The notes beneath the pieces were generated by a model. It did not search any database. It worked only from the letters and a program-made list of their open reading frames with translations, and had not been told where the DNA came from. DNA of 64,000 nt, taken from the NCBI GenBank assembly GCA_938014245.1, contig CALLSD010000061.1, positions 1 through 64,000 of the forward strand, written 5' to 3'. This stretch comes from an uncultured Actinomyces sp. (lineage in GTDB: Bacteria > Actinomycetota > Actinomycetes > Actinomycetales > Actinomycetaceae). Numbering within the stretch: position 1 is the stretch's first letter; every line of letters begins with the position of its first letter. Of the stretch, positions 1-9,061 are shown one piece after another. Both the position numbers and the translations under genes were made by a program.

Positions 1-17
1 GCCACAACACACTTTCA

Positions 18-54
18 CGGTGGGGTCTTGGAACACGCTTCCAAGACCCCACCG
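18..54. terminator. Strong hairpin, terminator of an upstream gene
   Basis: A perfect 16-bp inverted repeat (18-33 with 39-54) has a 5-nt loop, CACGC. It lacks a run of T after it on the plus strand, so it may act in either direction. It separates the first gene here from whatever lies upstream; in actinobacteria infB usually precedes rbfA. Confidence 0.75.
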
Positions 55-143
55 CATTGTCATACCCACAACACACACCGCGCCCCACGCAAGCACGACT
101 TGCTCTCTCAGCAGCATTTCTGCTCCAGCGTTAAAGTCGAGGT

Positions 144-791
144 ATGAGTGAAGTTTCGGAATCCTTAAGCGCTATGTCGCAGTTCCGTGATGAGTTGAAT
201 GCGCGCGAAGTTCTCGCTGAACTTTTCACTGACGCGCACACCGCATACACCTTTACTGATGAACCGGTTACGGATGAGCAGCTTCGTGCCGCTTACGATT
301 TGGCTAAGTGGGCACCGACTGGAGTGAACGGCCAGCCGCTTCGCGTCGCAATCGTTCGTGCTGGAGCAGCGAAACAACATCTGCTCAATGCTCTTCCCCG
401 CGGGAACAAGGAGCAAGCTTGTGGTGCGCCTTTGGTATTGGTGTGCGGTGCAAAAATGGATTTCTATCACGATCTTCCCGCACTGCATCCACGTGGTGAA
501 CACTATGAAAAGCTCTTGATGGCCAATGAGAAGATGCGCACGCTTATGGCCCATACATCAGCCACGATTCAAGTTGCTTATTTGATTCTGGCTCTTCGGG
601 CACAGGGCTTGGAAACCGGCCCCATGAACCCAGACGACGCGCAACTTCTTCATGACTACTTCTTCCCCGGAGAGGATATCAAGCCTATTTTGGTGATTAA
701 TGTGGGCCACGCGGGTGCGAATGCATACCAGGAACGCGGGCCACGGGTGGGGTACGATGAGGTGTTTCGCGAACCGCAGGTTAATGCCTGA
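144..791 (+). CDS. Nitroreductase-family oxidoreductase (RutE-like)
   Basis: This 215-residue protein resembles the FMN-dependent nitroreductase superfamily, closest to the malonic semialdehyde reductase (RutE/HadB) branch. The N-terminal part carries a KWAPTGVNGQPLR segment (about residues 55-67), the usual FMN-phosphate and substrate contact region, and a later segment (ALRAQGLETGPM) matches the family's central helix. The physiological substrate cannot be read from sequence. The start is chosen as the first ATG; the purine-rich GAGG sits only 1 nt upstream, so an in-frame ATG at 174 is an alternative. It lies 18 nt upstream of rbfA and is probably co-transcribed with it, an insertion relative to the common infB-rbfA order. 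Confidence 0.8.
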   Translation: MSEVSESLSAMSQFRDELNAREVLAELFTDAHTAYTFTDEPVTDEQLRAAYDLAKWAPTGVNGQPLRVAIVRAGAAKQHLLNALPRGNKEQACGAPLVLVCGAKMDFYHDLPALHPRGEHYEKLLMANEKMRTLMAHTSATIQVAYLILALRAQGLETGPMNPDDAQLLHDYFFPGEDIKPILVINVGHAGANAYQERGPRVGYDEVFREPQVNA

Positions 792-809
792 AGCCACGAG
801 GAGGACGCC

Positions 810-1256
810 ATGGCTGATGAAGCACGAGTTCGAAAAGTTCAAGATCGCATCCAAGAGACAGTCGCTTCCCTTTTGGGGCGTAGGATCAAGGATCCACGTC
901 TAGGCTTTGTCACGATCACTGACGTTCGCGTGACCGGAGATCTCCAACACGCCTCGATTTTCTACACGGTGCTGGGAAATGAAGACGATCGTGCAGGTAC
1001 TGCTCGCGCTTTCGAATCTGCAAAAGGCCTCATTCGTAGCGAGGTCGGCAAGGCTCTCGGTATTCGGCTCACTCCTAGCCTGGAGTTTATTCCGGATGCT
1101 TTGCCAGAGACGGTGGCCTCGCTCGAGACCGCACTCGCATCAGCGCGTGCACACGATGAAGAGGTCTCGCGTCTTGCTGTCGGTGCAAGCTACGCTGGCG
1201 ATGAAGACCCCTATCGCAAGGCTGATGACGAAGAAGACGAGCAGGACGAGCTTTAA
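810..1256 (+). CDS. rbfA: Ribosome-binding factor A
   Basis: The 148-residue protein has the RbfA KH-type fold signature: an N-terminal helix with [10 protein letters not shown], then [23 protein letters not shown], then [21 protein letters not shown]. RbfA matures the 5' end of 16S rRNA during 30S assembly and is important in cold adaptation. The acidic C-terminal tail (roughly residues 130-148, rich in D and E) is typical of actinobacterial RbfA. A GAGGA motif precedes the ATG. The stop codon overlaps the truB start by one base (TAATG), so the two are translationally coupled. Confidence 0.97.
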   Translation: MADEARVRKVQDRIQETVASLLGRRIKDPRLGFVTITDVRVTGDLQHASIFYTVLGNEDDRAGTARAFESAKGLIRSEVGKALGIRLTPSLEFIPDALPETVASLETALASARAHDEEVSRLAVGASYAGDEDPYRKADDEEDEQDEL

Positions 1257-2266
1257 TGTCTGCTCCTTCGGTGAGCTCGGGGCTTTTGATCGTTGATAAA
1301 CCCCAGGGAATCACGAGTCATGATGTCGTCTCGCGCGTTCGACGCCTTGCGCATACGCGCCGTGTTGGTCACGCTGGAACACTTGACCCAATGGCAACCG
1401 GCGTCTTGGTCCTTGGAATCAACAAAGCAACCCGGCTTCTCACGTGGATCACTGACCATTCAAAGCGTTACGAAGCCCGCTTGCGCCTCGGGGTTGAGAC
1501 GACAACTGAGGACGCGGAAGGGGAAGTGACGCTCGCCCGAGGGTGCACCTGCCTCGATAGTGAAGAATTTGCGCGCACGCTGGAGCACTTTCGCGGGGTA
1601 ATCTCGCAAGTCCCCTCAGCAGTCAGTGCAATTAAAGTGGACGGAAAGAGGGCTTACGCGCGTGTTCGCGCCGGAGAAGAAGTGAAGCTCAAGCCTCGGC
1701 AGGTGGAAATTTCCCTACTCGAGGTTGGGGGAGAGGCGCACTCTCACAGCGTTGCTTACGATGTTGAAGGGGAAGAACGCCTTATCCCCTGCGTGGATGT
1801 TGACATTGTTGTTGAATGTTCCGCCGGAACATATATTCGTGCTCTCGCCCGCGATATCGGTCATGCACTTGGCTGCGGTGCGCATTTGATTGCACTGCGA
1901 CGCACTCGGGTTGGAGAGTTCTCTCTTGACGGCACGCATACTCTTGATTCTCTTTTCGAGGCCGCACAGTGTGATGCGGGCGAGCAGACGGACACCGACG
2001 CACCTTCGCTTCCGTTGACATCGCTCAGCCAGGCAGTGCGTGCAATGTTCCCCGTGCTGGAACTGACACAAGCCGAGGCTGGCGCTTTCGCCCATGGGCA
2101 GGCGCCTCGCCGCCCCGCCCGGGAAGTTGGCGATTTCGCTGAACAATGTGGGGAAAGGGAAGGTGCTTCGACCTACGGTCCCATTGCCGCCATCAATGGT
2201 GAAGGGGAAGCAGTCGGACTTCTTGAGATTCGTGATTCTCGTTTGAAGACAATACTTGTTTTTTAG
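1256..2266 (+). CDS. truB: tRNA pseudouridine(55) synthase
   Basis: TruB isomerises U55 in the T-loop of nearly all tRNAs. The 336-residue protein has the N-terminal GLLIVDKPQGITSHDVV motif and the catalytic segment GHAGTLDPMATGVL, in which Asp44 is the nucleophile, followed by the second motif YEARLRLG. A C-terminal extension (about residues 260-336) includes the PUA-like part common in actinobacteria. It overlaps rbfA by one base and ends 3 nt before ribF, placing it in the middle of an operon for ribosome and tRNA maturation plus flavin synthesis. Confidence 0.97.
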   Translation: MSAPSVSSGLLIVDKPQGITSHDVVSRVRRLAHTRRVGHAGTLDPMATGVLVLGINKATRLLTWITDHSKRYEARLRLGVETTTEDAEGEVTLARGCTCLDSEEFARTLEHFRGVISQVPSAVSAIKVDGKRAYARVRAGEEVKLKPRQVEISLLEVGGEAHSHSVAYDVEGEERLIPCVDVDIVVECSAGTYIRALARDIGHALGCGAHLIALRRTRVGEFSLDGTHTLDSLFEAAQCDAGEQTDTDAPSLPLTSLSQAVRAMFPVLELTQAEAGAFAHGQAPRRPAREVGDFAEQCGEREGASTYGPIAAINGEGEAVGLLEIRDSRLKTILVF

Positions 2267-2269
2267 AAA

Positions 2270-3268
2270 GTGACCACTGTGAAGATTTGGCGTTCGATTG
2301 AAGAAATCCCGAACGAGATGACGTCGGTGGTGACAATCGGCAATTTCGATGGGATGCACGAGGGACATCGTCAGGTGATTGCGACGGCTGTCGCCGGGGC
2401 AAGAAGCAGGGGAGTGAAGGCTGTTGCTTGTACGTTTGATCCCCATCCACGCATCGTTCATAATCCCGACACTGCACTCAAACTTATTTCTCCACTGCGT
2501 GATCGTTTAGACGCGATGGCCGCAACCGGTTTGGACGCGACTTTTGTTATTCACTACGACGCTTCGGTTTATTCCCTGAGCCCTCGAGAGTTCGTTGAGA
2601 AATACCTCGTTCAGGCGCTGGGAGCAGTTGAAGTTGTCGTCGGTAAAGACTTCCGTTTTGGCCGTGAGAATTCCGGCGATCTTGCGACTTTGAGGCAGCT
2701 GGGCCAAGAATTTGGTTTTACTGTCGAGTCGGTTGAGGACGTTGAAGCTCCTGAAGGGCGACGCTGGTCTTCATCTTGGGTGCGAGAACTCCTTGAAGAA
2801 GGCGACGTTTCTGGTGCGGCGCGTGTGCTTGGCCATCTTCACCGTATCCGCGGTACGGTCGAGCACGGGTATAAACGAGGCCGTGAGCTGGGTTTCCCCA
2901 CCGCGAACCTGTGCAATGACATTGAAGGCGTTGTTCCAGGAGATGGTGTCTACGCTGGATGGCTTGTCAGGCACGTTGGGGACAGTGGCGCGGCAGAGTT
3001 TCTTCCCGCTGCAATTTCTGTGGGGACGAATCCTCAATTTGAGGGTGAAGTGCGTACTGTTGAAGCGCATGTTCTGGGCAGGAGCGACCTGAATCTCTAC
3101 GGAGAGAATGTATCGATTATGTTCGTGAGTCGCATTCGAGCGATGGAATCTTTTGATTCCTTGGATGCTCTGCTGTGTCGTATGGATGAGGACCTTCGGG
3201 TTACTGCGTATGTTCTCGGTGTTGGTGTGCCAACGCGTGTTGATCCGCAGGCAGTGACTGCGCGTTGA
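2270..3268 (+). CDS. ribF: Bifunctional riboflavin kinase/FAD synthetase
   Basis: This 332-residue enzyme converts riboflavin to FMN and then FAD. The N-terminal adenylyltransferase domain (about 1-190) shows TIGNFDGMHEGHRQ near residue 22 and TFDPHPR near 64. The C-terminal kinase domain (about 190-310) has RGTVEHGYKRGRELGFPTANL and PAAISVGTNPQF. The start is a GTG at 2270, three bases after truB stops, so translation is probably coupled. The flavins it makes are cofactors for the CaiA- and Fix-type flavoproteins encoded downstream, although no regulatory link is visible and no FMN riboswitch was seen. Confidence 0.95.
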   Translation: MTTVKIWRSIEEIPNEMTSVVTIGNFDGMHEGHRQVIATAVAGARSRGVKAVACTFDPHPRIVHNPDTALKLISPLRDRLDAMAATGLDATFVIHYDASVYSLSPREFVEKYLVQALGAVEVVVGKDFRFGRENSGDLATLRQLGQEFGFTVESVEDVEAPEGRRWSSSWVRELLEEGDVSGAARVLGHLHRIRGTVEHGYKRGRELGFPTANLCNDIEGVVPGDGVYAGWLVRHVGDSGAAEFLPAAISVGTNPQFEGEVRTVEAHVLGRSDLNLYGENVSIMFVSRIRAMESFDSLDALLCRMDEDLRVTAYVLGVGVPTRVDPQAVTAR

Positions 3269-3367
3269 ATTGTGCCATAGGCCCTGATCTCGGTTGACGC
3301 TCGTGCTACAGATCACGACAAAAGCTTTGAGATGAGATGCTAAACTTACCTATGCCGTCATGTCGGC

Positions 3368-3407
3368 CACGGATAGTATGCGCAGGGGATGGCCCTGTGG
3401 CTCCGTG
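3368..3407 (+). promoter_or_regulatory. Structured rpsO leader, candidate S15 autoregulatory element
   Basis: Two nested helices can form upstream of rpsO. The outer stem pairs CACGGA (3368-3373) with TCCGTG (3402-3407). The inner stem pairs CGCAGGG (3381-3387) with CCCTGTG (3393-3399) around a 5-nt loop, with one G-U pair. A possible extended -10 (TGCTAAACT, near 3338-3346) lies upstream, though no good -35 was found. S15 is known to repress its own mRNA through varied leader structures; that this one does so is inference. Confidence 0.4.
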
Positions 3408-3430
3408 CAACAAGTATGAAGGAGAAGCCT

Positions 3431-3700
3431 GTGCCACTGAGCAAGGACGTCAAGGATCAGATCATCGCCGAGTACGCTACCCACGAGGGTGACACCGGCT
3501 CCCCCGAGGTTCAGATTGCGCTGCTGACCCAGCGAATCAAGGATCTGACCGAGCACTTCAAGACCCACAAGCACGATCACCACTCACGTCGTGGTCTGCT
3601 GCTGCTGGTTGGTCGTCGTCGTCGCCTCCTCGGCTACCTCGCTGAGATCGACATTGAGCGTTACCGCTCGCTGATCGAACGACTGGGCCTGCGTCGCTGA
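3431..3700 (+). CDS. rpsO: 30S ribosomal protein S15
   Basis: S15 binds the central domain of 16S rRNA early in 30S assembly. The product from the GTG at 3431 is 89 residues, exactly the family length, and contains [37 protein letters not shown] and the final [13 protein letters not shown]. The start is decided by AAGGAGA 5-6 nt upstream and by length; in-frame codons further upstream would add a non-homologous tail. It is followed by a strong hairpin and then pnp, the standard bacterial rpsO-pnp arrangement. Confidence 0.97.
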   Translation: MPLSKDVKDQIIAEYATHEGDTGSPEVQIALLTQRIKDLTEHFKTHKHDHHSRRGLLLLVGRRRRLLGYLAEIDIERYRSLIERLGLRR

Positions 3701-3705
3701 TTGTC

Positions 3706-3741
3706 ATCCGGCTCGATTCCCCCGTTGGAATCGAGCCGGAT
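3706..3741 (+). terminator. Hairpin after rpsO
   Basis: A perfect 15-bp inverted repeat (3706-3720 with 3727-3741) with a 6-nt loop CCCGTT lies 5 nt after the rpsO stop. There is no long T run, so it could be a terminator, an attenuator or an RNase processing stem between rpsO and pnp. The remaining ~200 nt before pnp contain no gene. Confidence 0.7.
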
Positions 3742-3944
3742 CACTACGTGTGGGCAAGGTGCTCGCGCAATAACTCAATAGTTTGATAGAGGCGTGAACG
3801 TGCGCGGTTTTCGACAGTGGTTTACGGCTTCTCTGGCGCCCAAAGCGATATGGGAAGAGCCGGATCAAAGCCGTGGACTTCGATCGAAGGCCGATACGAA
3901 CGCCCAAGTAGTGTGAAACACGTAAATTCAAGGAGAACACACAT

Positions 3945-6299
3945 ATGATGGAAGGCGAAGATATCGTCTCTGCAGAGGCGATCATCGACAATGGTCGTTT
4001 CGGTAAGCGCGTTGTCCGCTTTGAAACTGGCCGCCTCGCCAAGCAGGCCGCAGGTGCGGCCATGGCCTATCTTGATGACGAAACTGCGATTCTTTCCGCA
4101 ACCACCGCGGGCAAGCAGCCCAAGGACCAGTTCGACTTTTTCCCGCTGACCGTTGACGTTGAGGAACGTTCTTACGCTGCGGGTCGTATCCCCGGATCCT
4201 TCTTCCGCCGTGAAGGTCGTCCCGGAACTGAAGCAATTCTTGCGGCTCGTCTGATCGACCGCCCGCTGCGCCCCGGATTCAAGAAGGGCCTGCGCAACGA
4301 GGTCCAGGTTGTCGCAACCGTCCTGGCTGCACACCCGAACGACGCCTACGACGTGCTGGCGATCAACGCGGCCTCCATGTCGACCCAGATTGCTGGTCTG
4401 CCCTTCTCCGGCCCCATCGCCGGTACCCGTCTAGCTCTCATCGACGGCCAGTGGGTGGCATTCCCGCGCTGGTCGGAGATGGAGCGCTCTGTCTTCAACA
4501 TCGTTGTCGCAGGCCGTATTGTTACCACTGAAGATGGTGGCGAAGACGTTGCGATCATGATGGTCGAAGCCGGCGGCGGCGAAAATGAATGGGACCTGAT
4601 TCAGGCAGGCGCCGTTGCTCCTACCGAAGATGTGGTCGCCGACGGCCTCGAAGCTGCTAAGCCCTTCATTCGTGCGCTTTGCGAAGCCCAGATGAGGGTC
4701 GCTGCTGTCGCTTCGAAGGAAACCACTGAATTCCCGATCTTCCTCGACTACACGGATGAGCAGTACGCCGCTGTCGAGCAGTGGGTTGGCGACAAGCTCG
4801 CTAAGGCACTTCTCACCGAGGGCAAGCTTGCTCGCGAAGAAGCTGTGGACGCTGTCAAGGCTGAGATGCTTGAAGCTTTGGTAGAAGACTGGCCCGAAGC
4901 TGAGAAGGAACTCAAGGCAGCTTTCCGCTCCCTCGAGAAGCAGACCATTCGTAACCGCACTCTGCGCGAAGAAATCCGCATGGATGGTCGCTCGCTGCGC
5001 ACCATCCGTTCCCTGAGTGCAGAGGTTGAGGTTCTGCCTCGCGTTCACGGTTCGGCTCTTTTCCAGCGCGGTGAAACCCAGATTCTGGGTGTGACGACCC
5101 TGGCTATGCTTCGCATGGAGCAGCAGCTCGATAACCTTTCGCCCATCACGGCGAAGCGTTACATGCACCAGTACAACTTCCCGCCGTACTCGACCGGCGA
5201 AACCGGCCGTGTGGGTTCGCCCAAGCGCCGCGAAATTGGCCACGGTGACCTTGCAGAGCGCGCCCTCAAGCCCGTGATTCCTTCGCGTGAAGAGTTCCCC
5301 TACGCAATCCGTCAGGTCTCCGAGACCATGGGATCCAACGGCTCTTCTTCGATGGGTTCTGTGTGTGCATCGACCCTGTCGCTGCTCCAAGCTGGCGTGC
5401 CGCTGCGCGCCCCCGTCGCAGGTATCGCAATGGGTCTCATGACCGGTGAAGTTGACGGCAAGCAGAAGGCCGTCACCCTGACCGACATCCTGGGTGCTGA
5501 AGACGGCTTCGGTGACATGGACTTCAAGGTCGCCGGTACTCGCGAGTTCATTACCGCATTGCAGCTGGATACCAAGCTCGATGGCATTGATTCTCAGGTT
5601 CTGCGTGGCGCGCTGGCACAAGCCCGCGATGCACGCCTGCAGATCCTTGACCTGATGGAACAGGCAATCGACGCTCCCGATGAGATGAGCCCCTACGCTC
5701 CTCGCATCATCACCGTCCAGGTTCCTGTCGACAAGATTGGCGAGGTCATTGGCCCCAAGGGCAAGATGATCAACCAGATCCAGGAAGACACTGGCGCGGA
5801 ACTCACCATTGAAGACGATGGAACCGTTTACATCGGTGCGTCGACCGGTGAGGCTGCAGAAGCTGCACGTGCAATGGTCAACCAGATCGCTAATCCGCAG
5901 ATGCCTGAGGTGGGGGAGCGCTTCGTGGGAACCGTCGTCAAGACGACCTCCTTCGGCGCCTTTGTTTCCCTGACCCCCGGCAAGGATGGTCTCCTGCACA
6001 TCTCGCAGGTCCGTCGCTTGGTCGGCGGCAAGCGCATTGATTCGGTTGAAGACGTGCTTCAAGTCGGCCAGCAAGTCGAGGTCGAGATTCACGAGATCGG
6101 TGACCGCGGTAAGCTCAGCCTGTACGCCGTCGTTGATGGCGAAACCGGTGAGCTCGAGGCCAGCGATGAACAGCCTCGTCGCCGTGAGCGTTCAGAGCGT
6201 CCCGAGCGCCGTGAGCGTCGCGAGCGTCGTCCCCGCACCCGCACCCGTCGTCGCCGTGAAGACGACGAGGCCGTAGCAGAAGGCTCCGACGAGGAGTGA
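3945..6299 (+). CDS. pnp: Polyribonucleotide nucleotidyltransferase (PNPase)
   Basis: PNPase degrades RNA phosphorolytically from the 3' end and in actinobacteria can also add 3' tails. The 784-residue protein has two RNase PH domains separated by a helical linker. The second core carries [25 protein letters not shown] and [14 protein letters not shown] domain ([11 protein letters not shown], about residues 605-615) and an S1 domain ([17 protein letters not shown]) follow. The C-terminus is an Arg/Glu-rich tail of about 50 residues, as in other actinobacterial PNPases. AAGGAGA precedes tandem ATG codons at 3945 and 3948. A strong hairpin ends the gene, and the cai-like block begins about 400 bp later. 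Confidence 0.97.
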   Translation: MMEGEDIVSAEAIIDNGRFGKRVVRFETGRLAKQAAGAAMAYLDDETAILSATTAGKQPKDQFDFFPLTVDVEERSYAAGRIPGSFFRREGRPGTEAILAARLIDRPLRPGFKKGLRNEVQVVATVLAAHPNDAYDVLAINAASMSTQIAGLPFSGPIAGTRLALIDGQWVAFPRWSEMERSVFNIVVAGRIVTTEDGGEDVAIMMVEAGGGENEWDLIQAGAVAPTEDVVADGLEAAKPFIRALCEAQMRVAAVASKETTEFPIFLDYTDEQYAAVEQWVGDKLAKALLTEGKLAREEAVDAVKAEMLEALVEDWPEAEKELKAAFRSLEKQTIRNRTLREEIRMDGRSLRTIRSLSAEVEVLPRVHGSALFQRGETQILGVTTLAMLRMEQQLDNLSPITAKRYMHQYNFPPYSTGETGRVGSPKRREIGHGDLAERALKPVIPSREEFPYAIRQVSETMGSNGSSSMGSVCASTLSLLQAGVPLRAPVAGIAMGLMTGEVDGKQKAVTLTDILGAEDGFGDMDFKVAGTREFITALQLDTKLDGIDSQVLRGALAQARDARLQILDLMEQAIDAPDEMSPYAPRIITVQVPVDKIGEVIGPKGKMINQIQEDTGAELTIEDDGTVYIGASTGEAAEAARAMVNQIANPQMPEVGERFVGTVVKTTSFGAFVSLTPGKDGLLHISQVRRLVGGKRIDSVEDVLQVGQQVEVEIHEIGDRGKLSLYAVVDGETGELEASDEQPRRRERSERPERRERRERRPRTRTRRRREDDEAVAEGSDEE

Positions 6300-6349
6300 A
6301 ACTGCTGTGAGGGCGCTGTCCTAGGACGCGTTGACGAACCTTAAACCTT

Positions 6350-6381
6350 GTGTGGGGCGAAGGAAATCCTTCGCCCCACAC
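6350..6381 (+). terminator. Terminator hairpin after pnp
   Basis: A 15-bp inverted repeat, GTGTGGGGCGAAGGA (6350-6364) with its complement at 6367-6381, lies 50 nt after pnp. It isolates the rpsO-pnp unit from the accessory block. Confidence 0.75.
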
Positions 6382-6700
6382 GGCATATTTCAAGGTGTCA
6401 TCCCAGCTATCTGAAAAAGCAGTAATTATCGACGAATACCGTCGGAAAAAATTAAATTCTTTGGGCCTAAAGACCCCTCGTTTTCATGTGAAGCCATTGA
6501 TAGCGTTGAGGACGTGGCAGCGATTATTGCCTGCGACATATCGTGTTCTGACACTGATCTGTGTTCGCAGAAATTTACCGTCCCCAGTGGCGGGATGCTG
6601 CACGAACAAGCCGCAATTATGGACGAATGTAGTCCAGGATATGCGCGATCTCACCCTAGTCCGATGAACTCTATTCTTCAGTGATCGAAAGGTCTGTCAC
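6382..6700 (+). promoter_or_regulatory. Control region upstream of the cai-like operon
   Basis: No gene is supported in these ~320 bases. Short symmetric elements occur: CGACG-N5-CGTCG (6430-6444), ACAC-N6-GTGT (6551-6564) and TGGAC-N7-GTCCA (6620-6636). A TATTCT hexamer at 6672-6677 could be a -10 about 24 nt before the first ATG, but no good -35 is spaced to it. No FNR- or CRP-type palindrome of the enterobacterial cai kind was found. The operon promoter must lie here because a terminator precedes the region. Confidence 0.45.
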
Positions 6701-8011
6701 ATGTTGGGTTCTGCAGAGAGGAAAGCGAGCGACCTGAGCGCGGGTCACCGCATCTTCCTTCTGATCTTGGTCTCGATCGGTAGCTCGATCATTTACACTC
6801 CCGCCTATCTTCAGTACGTCTTCGAAGAACCGCTGGGTAAGGCCCTCATCGCCTCGGGTGGTGCTACGCCCGAAAACGTTGCCACCACGCTGGGTACGCT
6901 TCTGAGCGCATATGCTATGACCGCGCTTGTGTGCTATCTGCCCTCCGGTATTGTGGCGGATATTGTTCGCGTTCGTACCCTTTCGTGGGTCGGTTTCGGT
7001 CTGACTGCATTGCTCACCTTCTGGTACGCAATGTTCCCCTCGCTGACCACGATTCGCTTCCTTTTTGTCGCGATGGGCGTTACAACAATCCTCATTTGGT
7101 GGGGTATCCGTTACAAGCTTGTGCGCCTGATCTCTGATGAAAATGGCTACTCGCGAAACATTGGTCTTTCTTATGCCTTCTATGGCCTCGCCGGTCTGAT
7201 CCTGGGCTTCTTCAACTCATGGCTGGTTGCCCACCTCGCATCGCGTGGTGACATCATTCCCATGCGTACCCTGCTCTTCATCCTGGGCGGCCTGATCATG
7301 GTTCTTGCCGTTCTTTCCTTCTTCTTCATCCCGAAGTTCGAAGGTGAAATCGGCTCCACTGAAGGCGGTTTCTCGGTGAAGCAAATCGGACAGGTTTTGG
7401 CGAACCCGGTCGTCTGGCTGGCAGCTGCCACCTTGTTCTTCGTCTACTTCTTCTATACCGGCGTAAACCAGACCACCGGCTACATGAACAAGGTCATGAT
7501 GCTTGCTCCCGCAGTGGTCACCATGGTCGCAACCGTTCGTACCTACGGTATTTCGCTGGTCTCGGCTCCCTTCTTCGGATGGGTTGCTGAGAAGGTCGGC
7601 TCTCCTTCGCGTGTCATTGCAGCTGCTTCACTGTTGGTTGCCGTGCTCTTCGCTGGATTCGCCGTCCTGCCCTCGGGTGCAAACGCTATCCTCACTGCTG
7701 GATTGGTGATCCTCTTGGCGTTTATTGCCAACGGCGTCTTCGGCATTGTTTCCTCGCAGCTCACTGAAGGTAAGGTCGCTCCCGCGGTCTTTGGTACGGC
7801 ATCGGGTCTGCTCTCGGTCATCGGCTTCCTTCCCGATACCTTCTCCTACACCTGGTTTGGTTCAATTCGTGATGCCGCAGGTGACGCACAAGAATCTGCG
7901 TTCCATCAGATCTTCATGATCCTTGGCGGCGCAGCCCTTCTGGCAGCAGTTTGTGCGATCGCGCTGGTTCTCGTGGTTCGTATTCGCGAGAAGAAGAACG
8001 TCCAGGCCTGA
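6701..8011 (+). CDS. MFS transporter, first gene of the cai-like operon
   Basis: This 436-residue integral membrane protein has about 12 hydrophobic segments and Major Facilitator features, including the loop 2-3 region GIVADIVRVRTLSWVG and a central cytoplasmic loop around residues 210-225 (IPKFEGEIGSTEGG). It carries no BCCT features and so is unrelated to CaiT. GAAAGG sits 8 nt before the ATG. By position it probably imports the pathway substrate or exchanges it for the product; whether that is carnitine is inference. The downstream esterase starts 29 nt after its stop, indicating one transcript. Confidence 0.85.
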   Translation: MLGSAERKASDLSAGHRIFLLILVSIGSSIIYTPAYLQYVFEEPLGKALIASGGATPENVATTLGTLLSAYAMTALVCYLPSGIVADIVRVRTLSWVGFGLTALLTFWYAMFPSLTTIRFLFVAMGVTTILIWWGIRYKLVRLISDENGYSRNIGLSYAFYGLAGLILGFFNSWLVAHLASRGDIIPMRTLLFILGGLIMVLAVLSFFFIPKFEGEIGSTEGGFSVKQIGQVLANPVVWLAAATLFFVYFFYTGVNQTTGYMNKVMMLAPAVVTMVATVRTYGISLVSAPFFGWVAEKVGSPSRVIAAASLLVAVLFAGFAVLPSGANAILTAGLVILLAFIANGVFGIVSSQLTEGKVAPAVFGTASGLLSVIGFLPDTFSYTWFGSIRDAAGDAQESAFHQIFMILGGAALLAAVCAIALVLVVRIREKKNVQA

Positions 8012-8039
8012 AAACCACGTACTGAGGAAGGAGGACGTA

Positions 8040-9020
8040 GTGGCATATAAGCTTGATGTTCCCAGCATGTGGAGCGAACAGATGGGCGCCGTCGTTGCCA
8101 AGCAAAACGAGCTGGCAAAAGACGCGTACTCGACCGATCAGAGCATTGAAGAGATGCGACAGGCCTATCGCAGTGAACGCCGTTTCTGGAACGAGGGCGG
8201 TCCGCATGTGGAAAGCGCGGAAGACCGAATGGTCCCAACGCGCCACGGGAGTATCCCGGTGCGCCGCTACGTCCCCCAGGCCTCGGAAGAAGAAAACAAC
8301 GAATCTGCTCGTCCCCTGATTGTTTATATTCACGGTGGCGGCTGGTTGATCGGCGATGTCGATACCCACGATCGCATCACGCGCACAATTGCCTCGCTCA
8401 CGGGAGCCATCGTCGTTTCGGTGGGCTATACGCTTTCTCCGGAAGCACAATACCCGCAGCCGATCGAAGAAATTTCCGACGTCACCGACTACATCGTCCA
8501 GCACGCTCAGGAGTGGGGAATTGATCCTCAGGATGTCTCCTTCTCGGGGGACAGCGCAGGTGCAAATATGGCATTCGGTGCGCTGCTCTACCTTCGTGAT
8601 CACGACAAAGCGGTGAACGCGCGGAGCATGCTGCTCTTCTACGGAGCATACGGGTTGCGTGACTCTCGATCGATGCGACTGCTGGGCGGTCCTTGGGATG
8701 GTCTCACCGAAGCCGATTACGAGTACTATCTCAAGGCCTACCTTGGAGATCTTGAAAAGATTCGCGAACCATACGTGAATATTTTGGATAACGATCTGTC
8801 TTCGGCAGTCCCTCCCTGTTTCATCGTGGCCGCAGGCTTGGATCCCCTCAAAGATGATTCCGAGGCGCTCCATGAGCTGCTTGATATCGCGGGAGTGGAT
8901 CACGAATTCGTTGTCTATCCGAAGGTTATCCATGCATTCCTTCATCACTCTCGGATGTTGGATGACACGATGGATGCGATGCGGCGGGCAGCTGACTTCT
9001 TCCACAACCACAAAATCTAA
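8040..9020 (+). CDS. Alpha/beta hydrolase, HSL-type esterase
   Basis: This 326-residue protein belongs to the hormone-sensitive-lipase-type esterases. The oxyanion-hole motif HGGGW is at residues 98-102, the nucleophile elbow GDSAG has Ser172, and the likely acid and base are Asp268 (GLDPLKDD) and His298 (VIHAFLHH). No signal peptide is seen, so it is cytoplasmic. The GTG start at 8040 is preceded by AAGGAGG; longer in-frame readings would overlap the MFS gene. E. coli cai operons have no counterpart. Sitting between a transporter and caiA, it may cleave an ester of the substrate, such as an acylcarnitine, but the natural ester is unknown. Confidence 0.85.
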   Translation: MAYKLDVPSMWSEQMGAVVAKQNELAKDAYSTDQSIEEMRQAYRSERRFWNEGGPHVESAEDRMVPTRHGSIPVRRYVPQASEEENNESARPLIVYIHGGGWLIGDVDTHDRITRTIASLTGAIVVSVGYTLSPEAQYPQPIEEISDVTDYIVQHAQEWGIDPQDVSFSGDSAGANMAFGALLYLRDHDKAVNARSMLLFYGAYGLRDSRSMRLLGGPWDGLTEADYEYYLKAYLGDLEKIREPYVNILDNDLSSAVPPCFIVAAGLDPLKDDSEALHELLDIAGVDHEFVVYPKVIHAFLHHSRMLDDTMDAMRRAADFFHNHKI

Positions 9021-9061
9021 GAAACCCACAAATTTCATATCACCGACGATAGGAAGCAAAA

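Noticed and set aside
3389..3430. Upstream extension of rpsO
   Set aside because: The extra residues are not part of S15, and the sequence forms the leader helices; the GTG at 3431 gives the family length and has a ribosome site.
4431..6092. A 553-codon open frame antisense to pnp
   Set aside because: It follows the codon bias of pnp on the other strand, has no ribosome site and no recognisable domain; pnp is certain here.
6350..6667. A 105-codon open frame in the pnp-cai intergenic region
   Set aside because: It starts inside the terminator hairpin, lacks a ribosome site and has no recognisable features.
6384..6700. FNR- or CRP-type sites as in the E. coli cai region
   Set aside because: TTGATAGCGTTGA near 6498 resembles half of an FNR site but lacks the second half; no CRP palindrome was found.
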